A stretch of 64,000 bases of DNA, from NCBI RefSeq assembly GCF_028623165.1, contig NZ_CP117771.1, forward strand, positions 154,102 through 218,101, given 5' to 3'. Numbering within the stretch: the first letter of the stretch is position 1; every line of letters begins with the position of its first letter. The DNA is from Nostoc sp. UHCC 0926 (GTDB lineage Bacteria; Cyanobacteriota; Cyanobacteriia; Cyanobacteriales; Nostocaceae). This document shows positions 36,901 to 45,771 of the stretch, piece after piece. A model generated the notes under the pieces. The model worked only from the letters and a program-made list of their open reading frames with translations. It had not been told where the DNA came from and ran no database searches. The position numbers were made by a program, and so were the translations under genes.

Positions 36901-37422
36901 CCCTTGTTGCAGTACCTGTTTCAGAAACTCCTCATTCTCAAAACGCTGGGTAATTTCTGTTTCTTCATACAAGGCTGAACCCTCTTCTGGCGAAACATCT
37001 TCCCTCCGCCTGCTCCGCTTGTTGCGCTCTACTAATCCCAGAGGTACATATACCTGCTCTGTTCGATAAGCAATCCCTTCAAGACTTGTTAATGGGTTGG
37101 TGGTGAGTCGCTGCTCCTCTAGCATTTGCTGACTGAGTGAATGCCAGTCAACTTCTATTTGGTGCGTTTGCGGAGACAGTACCTCTTGCAGTGTGACTCG
37201 GATAGACTCGGCATCGATTCCTTGGTAATTGCGATCGCCAATGTGAATTTCTCCTCCCTGTACCTGCCCAATGTTAGTGTTAAATTTGCCATCCTGAGCA
37301 ACGAATTGCAGCAAATCTTCGCTCATCCTCAACCACTGTCGCAGGATGCCAGCCTCCTCCTGAGAATAACTACCTTGGAGGATACGGTCAAATATGGTAA
37401 TCAATTCATCAGGAGTGTTCAT
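33946..37422 (-). CDS. EAD-NACHT-HEAT STAND ATPase (second copy)
   Basis: 1158 residues. The EAD variant has the longer turn (DGKFNTNIGQVQGGEIHIGD). The NACHT P-loop GEPGAGKTTI is near 187 and Walker B WLMLDGVDEMQ near 268; the NACHT domain closes with FFHPTFQEYFAAL. HEAT-like repeats from ~640 to ~1110 (AARILGDISFGDSEVISTLL; AKVLEKISIGNVTAIEVM). Its NACHT core is very similar to that of the 4946 gene, whereas the EAD and HEAT parts differ, as expected if the sensor and adaptor ends diversify by recombination around a conserved engine. It points away from the methyltransferase operon. Confidence 0.9.
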   Translation of the reverse strand: MNTPDELITIFDRILQGSYSQEEAGILRQWLRMSEDLLQFVAQDGKFNTNIGQVQGGEIHIGDRNYQGIDAESIRVTLQEVLSPQTHQIEVDWHSLSQQMLEEQRLTTNPLTSLEGIAYRTEQVYVPLGLVERNKRSRRREDVSPEEGSALYEETEITQRFENEEFLKQVLQQGQSPKSQGKRIAIIGEPGAGKTTILQQIARWVSGEMAQSVVIWVSLADLRGQELEPYLLGRWLQAVARRLGQAESSLLLQDTFVAQFQQSQVWLMLDGVDEMQVLGDRNPLTDIERQIRIGGLLSQTRIILTCRLNFWDAARNALDKFDTYRTLEYSYPQQVEQFIGKWFGALPPGEGEQAKQLCVALRESGNERIRDLVKNPLRLTLLCFNWQLGEGTLPETKAGLYEQFVDDFYEWKPEQFPTTAKQRQQLNAALSELAREAIDKQATRYWLRHNFVCEFLGEPDEPDSLFKLALELGWLNKVGIEPENTKKTVYAFFHPTFQEYFAALVIDDWHFFLNHIPDNPSHSDANYRIFEPQWKTVFLLWLGRQDINKFQKETFIKTLVDFDDSCGAFYWHHAVMLAGVGIGEFKNCQIALEIVDMLVTWRFGYYHEQKREWQDFPEYIQSSAWKSLNETDRSFVVEALTELICLRNKQEGKISFRTLEFLVTFDSGNSFAKKIQVKILQNTSDDSCRQEAARILGDISFGDSEVISTLLEILHTSLKDVLAKLPKPSEDWILLPDTEDDNKFEELEDQSEVMTLKELQELKESLAQARAMNLKSGLDWYAVESLHKIDPGNPEIINSLIKQLGWCPSAYNIHDNAILLLKQIGVGNVELIHSLKEKLRDCNNERMCGAFAECLGTIDTDNEEAVNILIDLLCNGKEISEVEDIRNYAADALIGLGNQNTRVISTLNNLLKSSNINEKTYQVLVKIIGEIGIHKQESIKFLSEPLEHRKDTNSLWETALALEKIYPGNDYAMDVLIKLIENTLDEEFRQSLMWSLVFNKNLEGKNIGSGNPKLITSILRLLNTNTNKKTRETAAKVLEKISIGNVTAIEVMTKLLENIQDVDIQKAIALSLNSIDPGNSIAVSSLVNLLKLGILKQWDKKSLISSLKETLPADQLLLFAYDLRDYLDSKTYNSIVWYCSSNMKYPDFYRACQIRLHR

Positions 37423-37571
37423 TTATTGAAATAGATTGAACAAGCGGCAGTAGTAATAACCCCAACAACAACACTTTTGTGTTTAGACAAGCATAAATGA
37501 TCACTTTAATAAACGACCTAGTGAAATCAACAGGATATAAAAGTTTGGAACCACAAAATTCGCGGCTAAAA

Positions 37572-38846
37572 TTATGGTGTGGGGCTAACGGTGAAAGACG
37601 CTAAATTTTGCTTTATTTTAGCCAGAACTGGCGGCGATCGCTCTTTGCTGATTTTGCTTAACCTGCTTAAAGACAGTATTTCATTGAGAAAAACGAATAT
37701 ATTCTTATAATTGCAAGAAATTGGTAAAAATAGGCAGTTTTGCCAATTTGGGCATCTAATCTGATAAGTGGTATTGCATTCTAGATGTTCTCTAACTTGC
37801 ATTCCCACAGCATATGCAAGCAATGGGGGTACCGAATTTCCGATTTCTCTTTGGGCGTGGAGTATTGCCTCACTAAAATTAAACCAATCAGGATAACTGT
37901 GTAAGCGAGCAGCTTCTCTTACAGATATAACCCGTAGCTGTTCTGGATGGAGGGGACGTAATGCGGTGCGGTTGCCACTCCCTGCTCTTAACGTCACGCA
38001 GAATCCATCCCATTCCAGCTTTTTTGATTTGGATTTAGCTTCTCTCGCACCTGGGGGAGTGTTGATGAATTGCTGAATTACTTCTGGTGTATGTGTTGTC
38101 GCTGCGAATCCCGTTCCAATGTTAGTTACTATACCAAGATTTGGGAATATTTTTTCAAGATACTTAGCATATTCTCCCTTCACCCAATCTGGATGCCATT
38201 CTTGAGTGTTTTGCTTGGGGAGTAGGGGGATTGGCGACAAGTCCGCGATCGCATCTCTAACTGTATGTTGAGGTTGATGCTTTGGCGGTATAATTTCTCC
38301 AAACTTAGATGCAACAAAAAATACCCTTTTTCTAGCTTGCGGAACCCCGTAATCTGAAGCGTTCAGGTTCCATTTGCTAAGGAAATAATGTTCTTCTAAC
38401 ACTGCTTGGAGGTTAGCAGTAATGCAGCCAAACTTTTGATTTTCAATCCCCGGCACATTCTCCATGATTGCTGCAAGAGGATTGAGTTCCAACACCAGCC
38501 GAACAAACTCCCCTACCAATGAGTTTCTCTCATCTTCAACATTTTGCAGTCCGGCAACGCTAAATCCTTGGCATGGTGGCCCACCAAAAACTGTATGAAT
38601 TTCCCCGTCCCAATCTACATACTTCGCCTGAATATGGGCGCGTATTTCTTCCCCCGTCACCTCCCGAATGTCTTTGCACAAGACTGTGGTGTGCGGGAAA
38701 TTATGTTGGTACGATGCTAGGGCGATGGGATTATTATCAATGGCGATCGCTATTTCAAATCCTGCTGCTTTAAATCCCAAGTCAAACCCACCCACCCCGG
38801 AGAATAGGCTAACAGCTATTTTTTTGTTTGTTGCTGTTGAATTCAT
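37572..38846 (-). CDS. DNA (cytosine-5-)-methyltransferase
   Basis: 424 residues from the ATG at 38846 (MNSTATNKK); an upstream in-frame start at 38891 adds only a poor extension. The C5-MTase motifs are in order: I (SLFSGVGGFDLGF), IV with the catalytic Cys (GGPPCQGFS), VI (AIMENVPG), VIII (GVPQARKRVFF), and X (REIGNSVPPLLAYAVG). The last ~45 residues after the conserved domain look non-homologous, perhaps a changed C terminus. No restriction endonuclease is evident beside it. The preceding gene on the strand (38895-40124) is unknown and only 48 nt away, so the two may act together. It could be a solitary methylase or part of a defence unit with the Argonaute. Confidence 0.92.
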   Translation of the reverse strand: MNSTATNKKIAVSLFSGVGGFDLGFKAAGFEIAIAIDNNPIALASYQHNFPHTTVLCKDIREVTGEEIRAHIQAKYVDWDGEIHTVFGGPPCQGFSVAGLQNVEDERNSLVGEFVRLVLELNPLAAIMENVPGIENQKFGCITANLQAVLEEHYFLSKWNLNASDYGVPQARKRVFFVASKFGEIIPPKHQPQHTVRDAIADLSPIPLLPKQNTQEWHPDWVKGEYAKYLEKIFPNLGIVTNIGTGFAATTHTPEVIQQFINTPPGAREAKSKSKKLEWDGFCVTLRAGSGNRTALRPLHPEQLRVISVREAARLHSYPDWFNFSEAILHAQREIGNSVPPLLAYAVGMQVREHLECNTTYQIRCPNWQNCLFLPISCNYKNIFVFLNEILSLSRLSKISKERSPPVLAKIKQNLASFTVSPTP

Positions 38847-38894
38847 TGAGATTCTAATTAATGTTAACTTCTTGTACTTGGCTTTAAACACACA

Positions 38895-40124
38895 TCAATT
38901 ACAATCGGAGTTCTGCCTGACTTTCAAGTCTGCCAGCCATCTGTCTAACCGACTATTACTAACTGTTTCTTCTATTAGTGGGTAATCTGTAGTGAAGACT
39001 TTATATACTCCTCCTGACTCCATCTCATAAAAATTGACAATCAACCCTTCACGTTTGGCATTACTAAGCTTTTTGATTGCCTCTGGAAGCATCTGCCATA
39101 CAGATTTCCTTTCCGAATCCGAGAGGAGGTTCCAAGCTTCTTCTTTAGCTTGTTGATATTGCCATAGTCCTCGGCGCACTGAGGAATAATCTGAAGCTTT
39201 CCGCAATATGTCTGCGAGGACTTCTGCATCAGTTGCTGGGACTTCATTTGTACCGAACATCCCAGCCAATGTACTTTCTACTGCCTGAATCTCATTTTCT
39301 TCAAAGTCAATGTTTGACTCTTCAGGTTCTTCCAGGTGTTCTTCGCAGTCATATTCTTCTGTATCCCTTTGCCACAAGGTTTCAAGTTCTCGCTGCATTA
39401 CCTCAAGGTTTGTTGGGTTGACGATATTTTCATCGTTGACAGTAATCAATTCTTCTATGGTGTCAGTGAGTTGTTCACAAGGGATTAGTTCTTCAAAAGA
39501 GCCGATTTCATTCTTGGCTATTTCAGCTTGATGCTTTTCATATAAGTCAGCGATTGCCTTTCTGACAATTCGCTGCGGTGACAATCCCAATTCCTCGATT
39601 AACTTCTCGGTAAACACCCCTGTCTGGTGGTCATCCTCCATAATTTTGCCGAAGGTGTAATATCTATTTCCATCTGGTGTTGCTCGCCAGTTGCCATCTT
39701 TTTTTTCTTGATTCATGGCTCTGAGAAATAATCTTCTTTTCTCAATCAGTTCTAACACTAATCCACAAGTCAATCCACCAATAGGAATATCTTTCAATTC
39801 ATCAATTAGGATTTTGTAGTTATGGGAACATAACCGAAGTAGTACCGATATTGGTAAAACTGCTAAGTGTTCCGGGCAACTGATAAATGCTTGAAAATTC
39901 TCGGCAATTAGGAGCGATCGCCTTGACTCAGCACTGCCCTTGTCCCACCCGTACTCTTCTAATAGTGCGCGATATTCTTTTTTGGTGTAAGTCTGCTTGT
40001 ACTCATAGAGTAGGAAAGCCGTATGGAGGTACTCCAGGGTACTTTGCTCTATGTGGGTGGTAGGATTGGAGTCTACCTGATGCTGCTCGACGTATAATTT
40101 ATTTGCAAAAGTTGTTGTAGTCAT
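38895..40124 (-). CDS. Unknown 409-residue protein in operon with the methyltransferase
   Basis: The N-terminal half is helical (YLHTAFLLYEYKQTYTKKEY; HLAVLPISVLLRLCSH), with a central acidic region (residues ~250-285, rich in E and D). The C terminus contains SVWQMLPEAIKKLSNAKREG. There is no nuclease motif and no APAZ-like segment that I can recognise. It is divergent from the short Argonaute across 72 nt and upstream of the methyltransferase. Similar proteins are probably limited to cyanobacteria. A role as Argonaute partner or methylase-associated factor is only a positional guess. Confidence 0.6.
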   Translation of the reverse strand: MTTTTFANKLYVEQHQVDSNPTTHIEQSTLEYLHTAFLLYEYKQTYTKKEYRALLEEYGWDKGSAESRRSLLIAENFQAFISCPEHLAVLPISVLLRLCSHNYKILIDELKDIPIGGLTCGLVLELIEKRRLFLRAMNQEKKDGNWRATPDGNRYYTFGKIMEDDHQTGVFTEKLIEELGLSPQRIVRKAIADLYEKHQAEIAKNEIGSFEELIPCEQLTDTIEELITVNDENIVNPTNLEVMQRELETLWQRDTEEYDCEEHLEEPEESNIDFEENEIQAVESTLAGMFGTNEVPATDAEVLADILRKASDYSSVRRGLWQYQQAKEEAWNLLSDSERKSVWQMLPEAIKKLSNAKREGLIVNFYEMESGGVYKVFTTDYPLIEETVSNSRLDRWLADLKVRQNSDCN

Positions 40125-40196
40125 GATATTGTATGCGCGGTCTTAATCTCTAAGACTAAGTTTCCTAATTCGACTAGTTGAATAGCCATTGGAACT

Positions 40197-41630
40197 ATGA
40201 AGTTGTACTACATTAAAGAACCTTTGCTAGAGTTTGGTCAAGGCTCTCATGTTTGTCCAAGAACAGGGATTACAAATTATGACGTTTATGACACGAAACT
40301 TAAAATCAGGCGTGAGCGAGTCTTGGTTGGTGCTGTGGGAACTAGTGACACATTATCCAAGTTGTACTCCTGGTTGGAGAAATGTTCGCAACCCATTCCT
40401 GCCCCGCAAAATAGCAAACAGCCCAATCTCCGTGTTCCATTTTGCGGCTTCAAAACAGATTTGGGATTTAAGTCAAGCCTTGTAATTGACGAAGAGATTA
40501 CTCGGACACTAAATCATTCCAGTATTAATGAAGTCATTCATATTAGAGATTGGAATGAACGAGTCGATGCAGCAGTTGACTTATACTATCGTCAAGCTAA
40601 ATTTCTAGCTCAAAATCGTGTAGTGGATGTGATCGCCTGTGTTATTCCAACCAGATTATACGACCAAATTTCTAAACCAGAAGTTGCTCCGGTAAATGAA
40701 ACTTTAGAGAATGAAGAAGAACAAGCTGATGATGCTTTAGAGGTAAACTTTAGACGAGCACTTAAAGCTAGAGCGATGCACCTTGGAAAACCCTTGCAAA
40801 TTATTAGAGAAGTATCTTTAGAATCGAATGCAAAGGGTCAGCAAGATGATGCCACAAAAGCGTGGAATTTATGCACTGCTCTATATTATAAAACCAATCA
40901 GACTGTTCCTTGGAAACTTATAACTAACATCAATCGACCTTCAGTATGTTTCGTCGGAATTAGCTTTTATCAAAGTCGCGATCGCAAAGTCCTTAACACA
41001 AGTTTAGCTCAGATATTTGATGAGTTAGGTAATAATGTCATTCTCCGAGGTACTCCAGTGGATATTGATAAAAATGATCGAAGACCTCATTTGAAAGCAG
41101 CACAAGCCTATCAACTATTAAAACGTGCTTTAACTGAATATGATATTGCGTTAGATACTTCTCCAGCACGACTCGTGTTGCATAAATCATCAAAATACAG
41201 TGATGAAGAACTGGATGGTTTTGAGTCTGCCGCGAGGGAAATGCGGGTTCGCAAGATTGATTTTGTAACTATTCTTGATAGCGATTTTCGTCTATTCCGT
41301 GGAAATGAGTATCCATCCTATCGAGGTATTCATGTGGAATTTGATGAAGAAAATCATTTACTTTATACCCGTGGCTCAGTTGAATATTATAAAACCTATA
41401 CAGGAAAATACATTCCCCAACCTCTAGAAATTCGGATTGTTAGGTCGGATGAATCTCCAGGTATAATTTGTCAAGAAATTTTGGGTTTGACCAAAATGAA
41501 TTGGAACAATACTCAATTTGATGGAAAGTATCCAATCACATTGGCATGTTCTCGAAAAGTAGGTCAGGTGATGAAATATCTTGGGCCTGATGATGATGAT
41601 CCTCAAATCAGCTACAGTTTTTATATGTAA
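40197..41630 (+). CDS. Short prokaryotic Argonaute (MID-PIWI), apparently catalytically inactive
   Basis: 477 residues, the usual size of short pAgos that lack PAZ. The C-terminal PIWI signature is clear (QEILGLTKMNWNNTQFDGKY, then PITLACSRKVGQVMKYLG). The positions of the DEDX tetrad appear lost: VGISFYQSRD has Ser where Asp is expected, ARLVLHKSSKY lacks the second Asp, and no terminal His/Asp is present. Short inactive pAgos normally bind a guide and trigger a fused or neighbouring SIR2-, TIR- or nuclease-APAZ protein. No such partner is adjacent: upstream is a divergent unknown gene, and an insertion element begins 14 nt after its stop. A former partner may have been lost there. Confidence 0.85.
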   Translation: MKLYYIKEPLLEFGQGSHVCPRTGITNYDVYDTKLKIRRERVLVGAVGTSDTLSKLYSWLEKCSQPIPAPQNSKQPNLRVPFCGFKTDLGFKSSLVIDEEITRTLNHSSINEVIHIRDWNERVDAAVDLYYRQAKFLAQNRVVDVIACVIPTRLYDQISKPEVAPVNETLENEEEQADDALEVNFRRALKARAMHLGKPLQIIREVSLESNAKGQQDDATKAWNLCTALYYKTNQTVPWKLITNINRPSVCFVGISFYQSRDRKVLNTSLAQIFDELGNNVILRGTPVDIDKNDRRPHLKAAQAYQLLKRALTEYDIALDTSPARLVLHKSSKYSDEELDGFESAAREMRVRKIDFVTILDSDFRLFRGNEYPSYRGIHVEFDEENHLLYTRGSVEYYKTYTGKYIPQPLEIRIVRSDESPGIICQEILGLTKMNWNNTQFDGKYPITLACSRKVGQVMKYLGPDDDDPQISYSFYM

Positions 41631-41644
41631 TTAAAAAGAATAAT

Positions 41645-42823
41645 CTCACCGTTCGCGTAATAGGATTGGACTAAGAGGAATTATTCACCAAGCCGCTATA
41701 GATATCAGGTGAAAGCCCAAGCAAACTAATAACTTCCTCCTGTAGAAGATTTAAAGAGGGTACATAGCCAAAACGTTCACCTCGAACTTCGATAACCGTC
41801 AAAGTAAGGTTAGAAAAAGCACGTAATAATCGTTCAGCAGTGGGTCTATCAGTTTGTTTTTTGGGGTTGTCTGGATATAAACCTGTCAGAGTTTTTGCTT
41901 GGGTTTGCAGTTGTCTTCGCACAACAAACTCAATTAAGGTGAGCAGTCGAAGTGCTAAACTCAAAAGATGAATCAAGCCAGTAACTTGGTCATCGCGTTG
42001 GACAAACATTGGAGCGATCGAAAGTGAGGCACCTTTAAGACGATGGAAACCACGTTCAGCAATCCATTCGTCTCGATAAGTGAGTACAGCTTGGTCGATA
42101 GATAAGATGCTTGAGGGAGCATTGCTAACGAAAGCTCTCCATCCAAAAGCTTTTTGGGCTTGGGCAATAGCACTAGAGTTACGTATGACCAGATTAACCT
42201 GATACCTAATTTTCTGTGTAATGCGCTTGGGACGTTCTGAAGCACGACCTCGACCGATATAGGTTTCAACAACAGTTTTCTGACACTCATAATCGAAACT
42301 AAGTAACCCTTCGACTCGGTGTTGACGAAGAATTTCTGATGCTTTTTGTAACAAAACCTGTTCCGAACTAATTTGTCGTTTTCCACGACCTTTTTCTGGA
42401 GTTAGCGCCATCAACTTCTGTTGTGCATTACGAAGTCGAGTTTCTAAACCTTGGTTCTACCCATTCCCTTACCCACACTTTCCGATGGTCGCCCTGTGAG
42501 ATAATATACGATAGCCAAATACACGCTACCCACCCCAAATCCAGCCCTTCCTGTTTCCAGTGACGTGGCAAATATTGGTTGAGGATTTCTGGCAGTCCCA
42601 TTTTTTTCATCACCTCTAGCAGCAGAACAACATCGTCGATTCGTTCTGAAATTATTTGTTGGGGTAAATGTGCCATTTATCACACATACCACACTAGGGT
42701 TCCGTTACAACATCTTTTTTGATAGGACTTGGTATCTCGAAGCGATCGCCTCTTTTTCTTTCGCCCCCTTTTTCACAGATCCCTAATTTCATCAAATCCA
42801 TTCTCGATTACGCGAACGGTGAG
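41645..42823 (-). mobile_element. Internally deleted insertion sequence (DUF4277 / IS1634-like)
   Basis: Perfect 17-bp terminal inverted repeats (CTCACCGTTCGCGTAAT at 41645-41661; its complement at 42807-42823) are flanked by the 6-bp direct repeat AATAAT (41639-41644 and 42824-42829). The element is only 1179 bp, shorter than needed for a full transposase of this family. It lies between the Argonaute and drmC. The 254 bp from 42824 to drmC contain no gene I can support. Confidence 0.88.
41671..42676 (-). pseudogene. Transposase with internal deletion and frame change
   Basis: The N-terminal piece (42676 to ~42440; AHLPQQIISERIDDVVLLLE, the DUF4277 domain) runs into a C-terminal piece in another frame (~42450 to 41671; LETRLRNAQQKLMALTPEKG through LSLALRLLTLIEFVVRR). 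The middle of the DDE domain is missing. The ends of the element are intact, so it could be mobilised only in trans. Confidence 0.85.
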
Positions 42824-43077
42824 AATAATCACTTGACTGTGTAGGAAGTCTTGGCTGTATGCAGGCAGAAGCTGTCATAAACTATATTTATTCACACGCA
42901 TATAAATGTGTTGTTTCATGTTCAATGCCCAACTTTTAAGTTATTGCAATCGCCTGTGCTGAGAAACTAATATTGCCATTGATTATCTCAGTTTTATTTC
43001 ACGCGCTCGCACTTATAAATTACAGCTTATTACTTGAAGTTGTCTGGAAATATCCAATAGCTCATCAATCCAACGTA

Positions 43078-43878
43078 TCAAATTCCTGGTACTCGACATA
43101 GTATATTTTTTGCCACCAAAGTTTCAAACTGCGATCGCATTCCTTTAGCAGCTACAGGGTCATCAATTAGTACACCAGCCTCTATATTGCGTTCGTGGGC
43201 GGCTTCAGTAAAGTTGGCTGAAGTTACAAGCAGGCGTTCTTCATCTACAACAACGCATTTGGCGTGAAGACAGGCTTTTGTATATGCACCGGGGGCGAGG
43301 GAACGGGGGTCATAAAACACCTCTGGTAAGCGTTGTCCCGTCCATATTTCTTTACGAAATGTGTCTGCAAACTCTTTTAAAAGCGTTGACTCTGGTAATT
43401 TATTGTTGTGCGATCGCTTCACGTTAAGGAACATCCTGACATTTAGTTCTAGATTCGCATCCATCCGGGAAGCCAGCACACCAAAGAGAGCTTGTGCTTT
43501 TTTCCCTTTGTCAACAGCAAAACTGGAAATAAGGATGCTACTTTTGGCTGTGCTGAATAACTCGCGCACAACAACGCTAGTATCGCGGCTTTGGGAACCG
43601 ACAACTTCCTGTCCTGTCCAAACCAACTCTACTCTGTCGTGTACTTCCTGAGATGCTGACCGTTCCGCAGCTAGCAGGCGCAATGTATAAGCTATGTGGT
43701 CAGAAGTAGCACCCATTGCATTGAGTCGATTAAGTTCCTCAACAATACCGCCACTGAGAATTTCCGGTACGTAGGTTTTAATAATTGATATAGTAAAAGG
43801 TGGATGAAGCCTTCCTGTTTCAAGGGCTGTAGCCAAACTGACCAAAACTGGTCGGCTCAGTTGGAGAAACGCTGCCAT
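43078..43878 (-). CDS. drmC: DISARM protein DrmC (phospholipase D-like)
   Basis: 266 residues from the ATG at 43878, which shares TGATG with the drmB stop; a GTG at 43881 is the alternative. One PLD/HKD motif is visible, HAKCVVVDEERLLVTSANF, followed by EAAHERNIEAGVL. PLD-fold proteins of DISARM are putative nucleases and are reported to be dispensable in some systems. It is the last gene of the DISARM operon. No terminator hairpin with a T-run is seen downstream. Confidence 0.92.
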   Translation of the reverse strand: MAAFLQLSRPVLVSLATALETGRLHPPFTISIIKTYVPEILSGGIVEELNRLNAMGATSDHIAYTLRLLAAERSASQEVHDRVELVWTGQEVVGSQSRDTSVVVRELFSTAKSSILISSFAVDKGKKAQALFGVLASRMDANLELNVRMFLNVKRSHNNKLPESTLLKEFADTFRKEIWTGQRLPEVFYDPRSLAPGAYTKACLHAKCVVVDEERLLVTSANFTEAAHERNIEAGVLIDDPVAAKGMRSQFETLVAKNILCRVPGI

Positions 43879-45737
43879 CACATTTCCTGATTTAGAAAAA
43901 ACTCAGCACCCAAACCCTCAACTGTAGGTACGACAAGCGCCCGGTCGAGAAATTCGTTACCACGTTCGCAGGAAGATTCAGCAATTAACAAACAACCGTG
44001 ACAGGCTGCGCCATGCAAAAAACGCTCCTCTTGTACGTTGTCTGGCTGGTGTTGGGCACAAACAGGGTCGTTGGAACATAGCCTTCCCGATTCTAATGCT
44101 GTAGTTAGGTGATACTCAATTCGCTTGCCAATTTGTACCAGACCCCCCAAGGTTCCCTCCGACCCAGGTGAACCAGTGTATAAAAGAATTCCATAGCCTG
44201 TTTCACCAACATAAATGCGTTCACGAATTGATGAAGCAGCATAACCGCACTCTAGGGATACTGCTGTAATCAACAGGTGTGACAATGAGTGCAGCATAAT
44301 ATAAGGTAATCCGGGGAATTTAGCGTCCTCTTGCGCCTTGCGCTTTTGCCACACCTCGAAGCCCCTCAGCAATTCCAGCCCACGTTTTTGTACCGCAGGC
44401 TGTCTTACCCAATTTTCTATTGCCTGTTTTTGAAAGCTGATAAATACGCCTTCGCCACGGTTTTCTATGGCAGGAACCCAGCTTGGTTCAATATCAAGGG
44501 CTGCCCGTCGCACATCCAGAGCCAGTTCGCCATCAATATCAGGCATTGCAGGTTCAAAGCGGGTAAACCCGACTTGGGCAATGACCTCTCGTAGGCGATG
44601 CACCAAAATAATTCGGTCAATACGAGACGATAATAATGGGGGCAAACTAGTTAACTTGCGGGCACGGGCATAAAAGTCACCATCTGGAGCATCTTCTCCC
44701 ATCTCTTCTGGGCTAGAAAGCAGTGTTTCAATTTCCACTTGCTTGATGCTTTTATCTTGGTCTCCTTGTCCGCTTTGCTTGCGCTGTATTTCTAACCACA
44801 CAGCTTCATCGCTAAATCCCTCTAAAGCATTAGCAACTTTTTGTTTGCGTCGTTCTCTTTTGATATCATCTGAACTTTCTGCATACTGAAGAAAGTCTTC
44901 ATAAACCAAATTAACTGCTTCTCGCATTGCTGCGTCTGAGTCTGGGAGGGAGATAACGCTCAAAACTTGGGAAAAGTAGGTATTACTTGCAGCCCTTACC
45001 AAAAGTCGGTTGTACTCTTGTTTACCAGTGAGGCGGGAAACACAAGGTTCCAAAGCTTTTGGCCCTAGCCAAGGACGATTCCCCAGACATTGACCCAAAA
45101 TTTTGCTATTGGGTACTGTTACATCGGAGAGAGGACGACGAGGCGTGTCGCAGGCTTCACAGCGAATAAAGATATCTACGAAATCATTGCCAGAACCACG
45201 TTCGTCAAGCCAAAGCTGACCCCGGCATTTACTGGAAGTATCGCTATTGCTGTGGACAAAGCGATACCAGTCGATATCGCTGATGTGTCCGTTAACACAG
45301 GCTTGGACAAAGCGAACGGGGACAACTGGTATTTTCTTTTTGGTATCGCTGAGGTATTTACCTTTAACTAAACTACCCCAAGGTATCAGAGGACGGGTAC
45401 GATATTCTTTGCCGTTAGGGGAAGTCCAAGTTTCTTCTACTTGGGCGACAAACCAAGTGGGGAAGGTAAAAGCTGAAATTCCACTTCTGGCGGCGCTTGG
45501 GTCTTGCTCGTCCGTAGGTGGTGCATACATGGTAATGTCTCTGACACCCAAAATCTCGGCAACTCTGGCTGCAAGGCGGTCTTCGTAAATTCGTTGTCTA
45601 TTACCCCGCCAATGGTTGAGTCCGCCGATAATTACTGAGTAATTTGGTAAGTCCACCATTGAGCCAGGGCCAAAGGTGGAAATAATTTGGCTTTGCCGTA
45701 TTTCTCCTGAAGGCTTGCGTTTGCTTTTTGACTTCAT
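43878..45737 (-). CDS. drmB: DISARM protein DrmB (DUF1998)
   Basis: 619 residues from the ATG at 45737 (MKSKSKRKPSGEIRQSQIIS), preceded by an AGAAGAAAGAGA purine tract. The longer frame from 45803 would begin inside drmA. The N-terminal QSQIISTFGPGSMVDLPNYS is characteristic of DrmB. The C-terminal DUF1998 region has paired Cys that could bind zinc (LESGRLCSNDPVCAQH; HGAACHGCLLIAESSCE). DrmA and DrmB form the core DNA-binding complex of DISARM. It starts 34 nt after the drmA stop and is coupled to drmC. Confidence 0.93.
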   Translation of the reverse strand: MKSKSKRKPSGEIRQSQIISTFGPGSMVDLPNYSVIIGGLNHWRGNRQRIYEDRLAARVAEILGVRDITMYAPPTDEQDPSAARSGISAFTFPTWFVAQVEETWTSPNGKEYRTRPLIPWGSLVKGKYLSDTKKKIPVVPVRFVQACVNGHISDIDWYRFVHSNSDTSSKCRGQLWLDERGSGNDFVDIFIRCEACDTPRRPLSDVTVPNSKILGQCLGNRPWLGPKALEPCVSRLTGKQEYNRLLVRAASNTYFSQVLSVISLPDSDAAMREAVNLVYEDFLQYAESSDDIKRERRKQKVANALEGFSDEAVWLEIQRKQSGQGDQDKSIKQVEIETLLSSPEEMGEDAPDGDFYARARKLTSLPPLLSSRIDRIILVHRLREVIAQVGFTRFEPAMPDIDGELALDVRRAALDIEPSWVPAIENRGEGVFISFQKQAIENWVRQPAVQKRGLELLRGFEVWQKRKAQEDAKFPGLPYIMLHSLSHLLITAVSLECGYAASSIRERIYVGETGYGILLYTGSPGSEGTLGGLVQIGKRIEYHLTTALESGRLCSNDPVCAQHQPDNVQEERFLHGAACHGCLLIAESSCERGNEFLDRALVVPTVEGLGAEFFLNQEM

Positions 45738-45771
45738 TTCTCTTTCTTCTCTGCATCTTGGCGGTTCGTTT

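Noticed and set aside
38895..40124. 409-residue protein as an APAZ-type Argonaute partner
   Set aside because: No APAZ, SIR2, TIR or nuclease motif is recognisable, and the gene is divergent rather than co-transcribed with the Argonaute.
41973..42692. Several overlapping ORFs in the insertion element as separate genes
   Set aside because: They are alternative frames of one transposase broken by an internal deletion.
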